Of a stretch of 15,380 nucleotides of DNA, positions 14,513 to 15,380 are shown in pieces. This stretch comes from Treponema sp. (lineage in GTDB: Bacteria > Spirochaetota > Spirochaetia > Treponematales > Treponemataceae): assembly GCA_016293005.1 (NCBI GenBank), contig JAEDFA010000045.1:1-15380 (forward strand), given 5' to 3'. A model generated the notes under the pieces. That model searched no databases, was not told the DNA's origin, and worked only from the letters and a program-made list of their open reading frames with translations. The stretch's first letter is position 1. Each line of letters begins with the position of its first letter. The position numbers and the translations under genes are program-made.

Positions 14513-15079
14513 ATGAACATTACCAAACAAATTTTAAAAATATCATTTCTTTCAATATTTACTCCTGCATCCTGCTTTTTTTTCCAAAGCTGCAATTCTA
14601 CAAAAGTAAAAGAACCTGAACCTGTAGTGCAGGAAGAAAAAACACCTCCTGTAATCGATGAAGAATACCAGCGTTCTACAAAAGAAGTTTCAGATATCTC
14701 TTATGAAGAATTTCAGGCCGACAAAAAAATCATCCTTCAAAAAATCGAAGAACTTTCCGTAATAATGGCTGAATACAACTATTCAGAATGGACAAAATAC
14801 ATCGATGACAATTCAATTTCCTACTGGTCAAATCAGTCAAACCTTACAAAAGCATCAAAAAGGCTACCTGTAAAAGGATTGAGGCTCAGAACACTTCAGG
14901 ATTACTTCAAATATGTTTTCGTTCCGGCAAGAAAAAATCACGAAGTCGAAGAAATCCGCTATATCGACAAAGGCAAAATCAAAGCAGTTCAGGTAAAAGA
15001 TGAAACCGATGTCGTTTATTACAATTTTCAAAAAATTAACGGCGAATGGACTGTTGTACTACCAGAATTAGAAAATTAG
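14513..15079 (+). CDS. Putative lipoprotein of unknown function, 188 aa
   Basis: I do not recognise the family. The signal peptide (1-26) ends in FFFQSC, a spirochaetal-type lipobox with probable lipidated C27; C21 in TPASC is a weaker alternative. A proline/glutamate-rich tether follows (VKEPEPVVQEEKTPPVIDEE, 32-51). The globular part has a helical stretch (about 62-86), a YSEWTKYIDDNSISYWS segment and a basic central block (KASKRLPVKGLRLRTLQDYF). It ends in beta-like strands with DVVYYNF and NGEWTVVLPE, an arrangement like small NTF2-like or DUF-type lipoproteins; this is only a resemblance. The protein is probably anchored in the inner or outer membrane. It is transcribed alone, divergent from coaD, and is followed by a strong terminator. 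Confidence 0.8.
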   Translation: MNITKQILKISFLSIFTPASCFFFQSCNSTKVKEPEPVVQEEKTPPVIDEEYQRSTKEVSDISYEEFQADKKIILQKIEELSVIMAEYNYSEWTKYIDDNSISYWSNQSNLTKASKRLPVKGLRLRTLQDYFKYVFVPARKNHEVEEIRYIDKGKIKAVQVKDETDVVYYNFQKINGEWTVVLPELEN

Positions 15080-15095
15080 CCGATAATATAAAAAC

Positions 15096-15121
15096 TCTAA
15101 AAACGAATTTTTAGAATTTTT
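15096..15121 (+). terminator. Terminator of the 14513 lipoprotein gene
   Basis: TCTAAAAA (15096-15103) and TTTTTAGA (15108-15115) form a perfect 8-bp stem with a CGAA loop, followed by a T5 run (15117-15121) and a second AATTTTT. It lies 16 bp after the stop. Confidence 0.85.
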
Positions 15122-15161
15122 CAATTTTTATAATTCATTTAATTTTGTGAAGGAGCAAAAA

Positions 15162-15380
15162 ATGAACACTAAAAACAAAATCGCAACAATTGTTGCAGCC
15201 GCATTACTCTCACACGGAATTTTTGCACAGGAACAGACAGTGCAGAAACAAAATCAGACTTCAAAATCAGAAACATCTGTTGAACAAGAATACTTAAGCG
15301 ATATCGACGGTGTTGTAGTTTTAAGTCTTGCACAGTCTGATGAATACGACAACAAACAGCTTGCAATGCAAATGCTTGAA
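15162..15380 (+). CDS. N-terminal part of an exported protein (runs off the right edge)
   Basis: 73 codons are open from the ATG at 15162 to the window end, with a strong AAGGAG site at 15150-15155. Residues 1-22 are a signal peptide (MNTKNK, an alanine-rich core, cleavage after IFA before QEQ). A glutamine/serine-rich linker follows to about residue 43. The visible end, DGVVVLSLAQSDEYDNKQLAMQMLE, looks like the first helices of a HEAT-type helical repeat seen in some Treponema periplasmic proteins, a weak resemblance. A perfect TATAAT at 15129-15134 could be its -10 box, but no good -35 is present. Confidence 0.8.
   Translation, partial: MNTKNKIATIVAAALLSHGIFAQEQTVQKQNQTSKSETSVEQEYLSDIDGVVVLSLAQSDEYDNKQLAMQMLE

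Overview
The window looks like chromosomal DNA of a spirochaete of the Treponema type, probably a gut, rumen or oral species. This is inferred from strongly AT-rich DNA, exported proteins with relaxed spirochaetal lipoboxes, a large CHASE2-type adenylate cyclase, an M30-like lipoprotein protease and a coaD-rpmF-acpP/rnc housekeeping block. It cannot be proved without a database search. I see no tRNA, rRNA, CRISPR array, insertion sequence or integrase.

Left part (1-2213, + strand): the 3' end of a gene that may be a glycosyltransferase, then a complete GT4-type glycosyltransferase. After a 226-bp gap with a promoter and two hairpins comes a secreted protein of unknown function. Convergent to it (2268-3824, - strand) is a membrane phosphoglycerol transferase of the OpgB/LtaS superfamily. 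Next on the - strand, in transcription order, is a nucleotide-sugar operon, rfbA-rfbC-rfbB, with purC as last gene and a strong terminator after it. No rfbD is present. This half is mostly surface-glycan biosynthesis: dTDP-sugar supply, glycosyltransferases and glycerol-phosphate decoration.

Middle part (7749-12508, - strand): a tight three-gene unit. A 955-residue CHASE2 adenylate cyclase comes first, then an HExxH lipoprotein protease, then a small exported protein that may have an OB fold. The first gap is 15 bp and the second junction is a 4-bp ATGA overlap.

Right part (12581-15380): rnc, acpP, rpmF and coaD on the - strand. Divergent on the + strand are a lipoprotein gene and the start of an exported protein that runs off the window. 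CoaD acts in making coenzyme A, the source of the phosphopantetheine carried by AcpP. The rpmF-acpP promoter carries a perfect 9-11-9 inverted repeat that could be an operator.

The most interesting signal is in expression. Five genes that head a transcription unit (the opgB-like gene, the cyclase, rnc, coaD and the 14513 lipoprotein) have a sigma70-like -10 box only 7 to 11 bp before the start codon and no clear Shine-Dalgarno site. Most operon-internal genes do have one. This suggests systematic leaderless or near-leaderless transcripts. The rnc promoter also shows that a longer TTG-started reading of RNase III is wrong.
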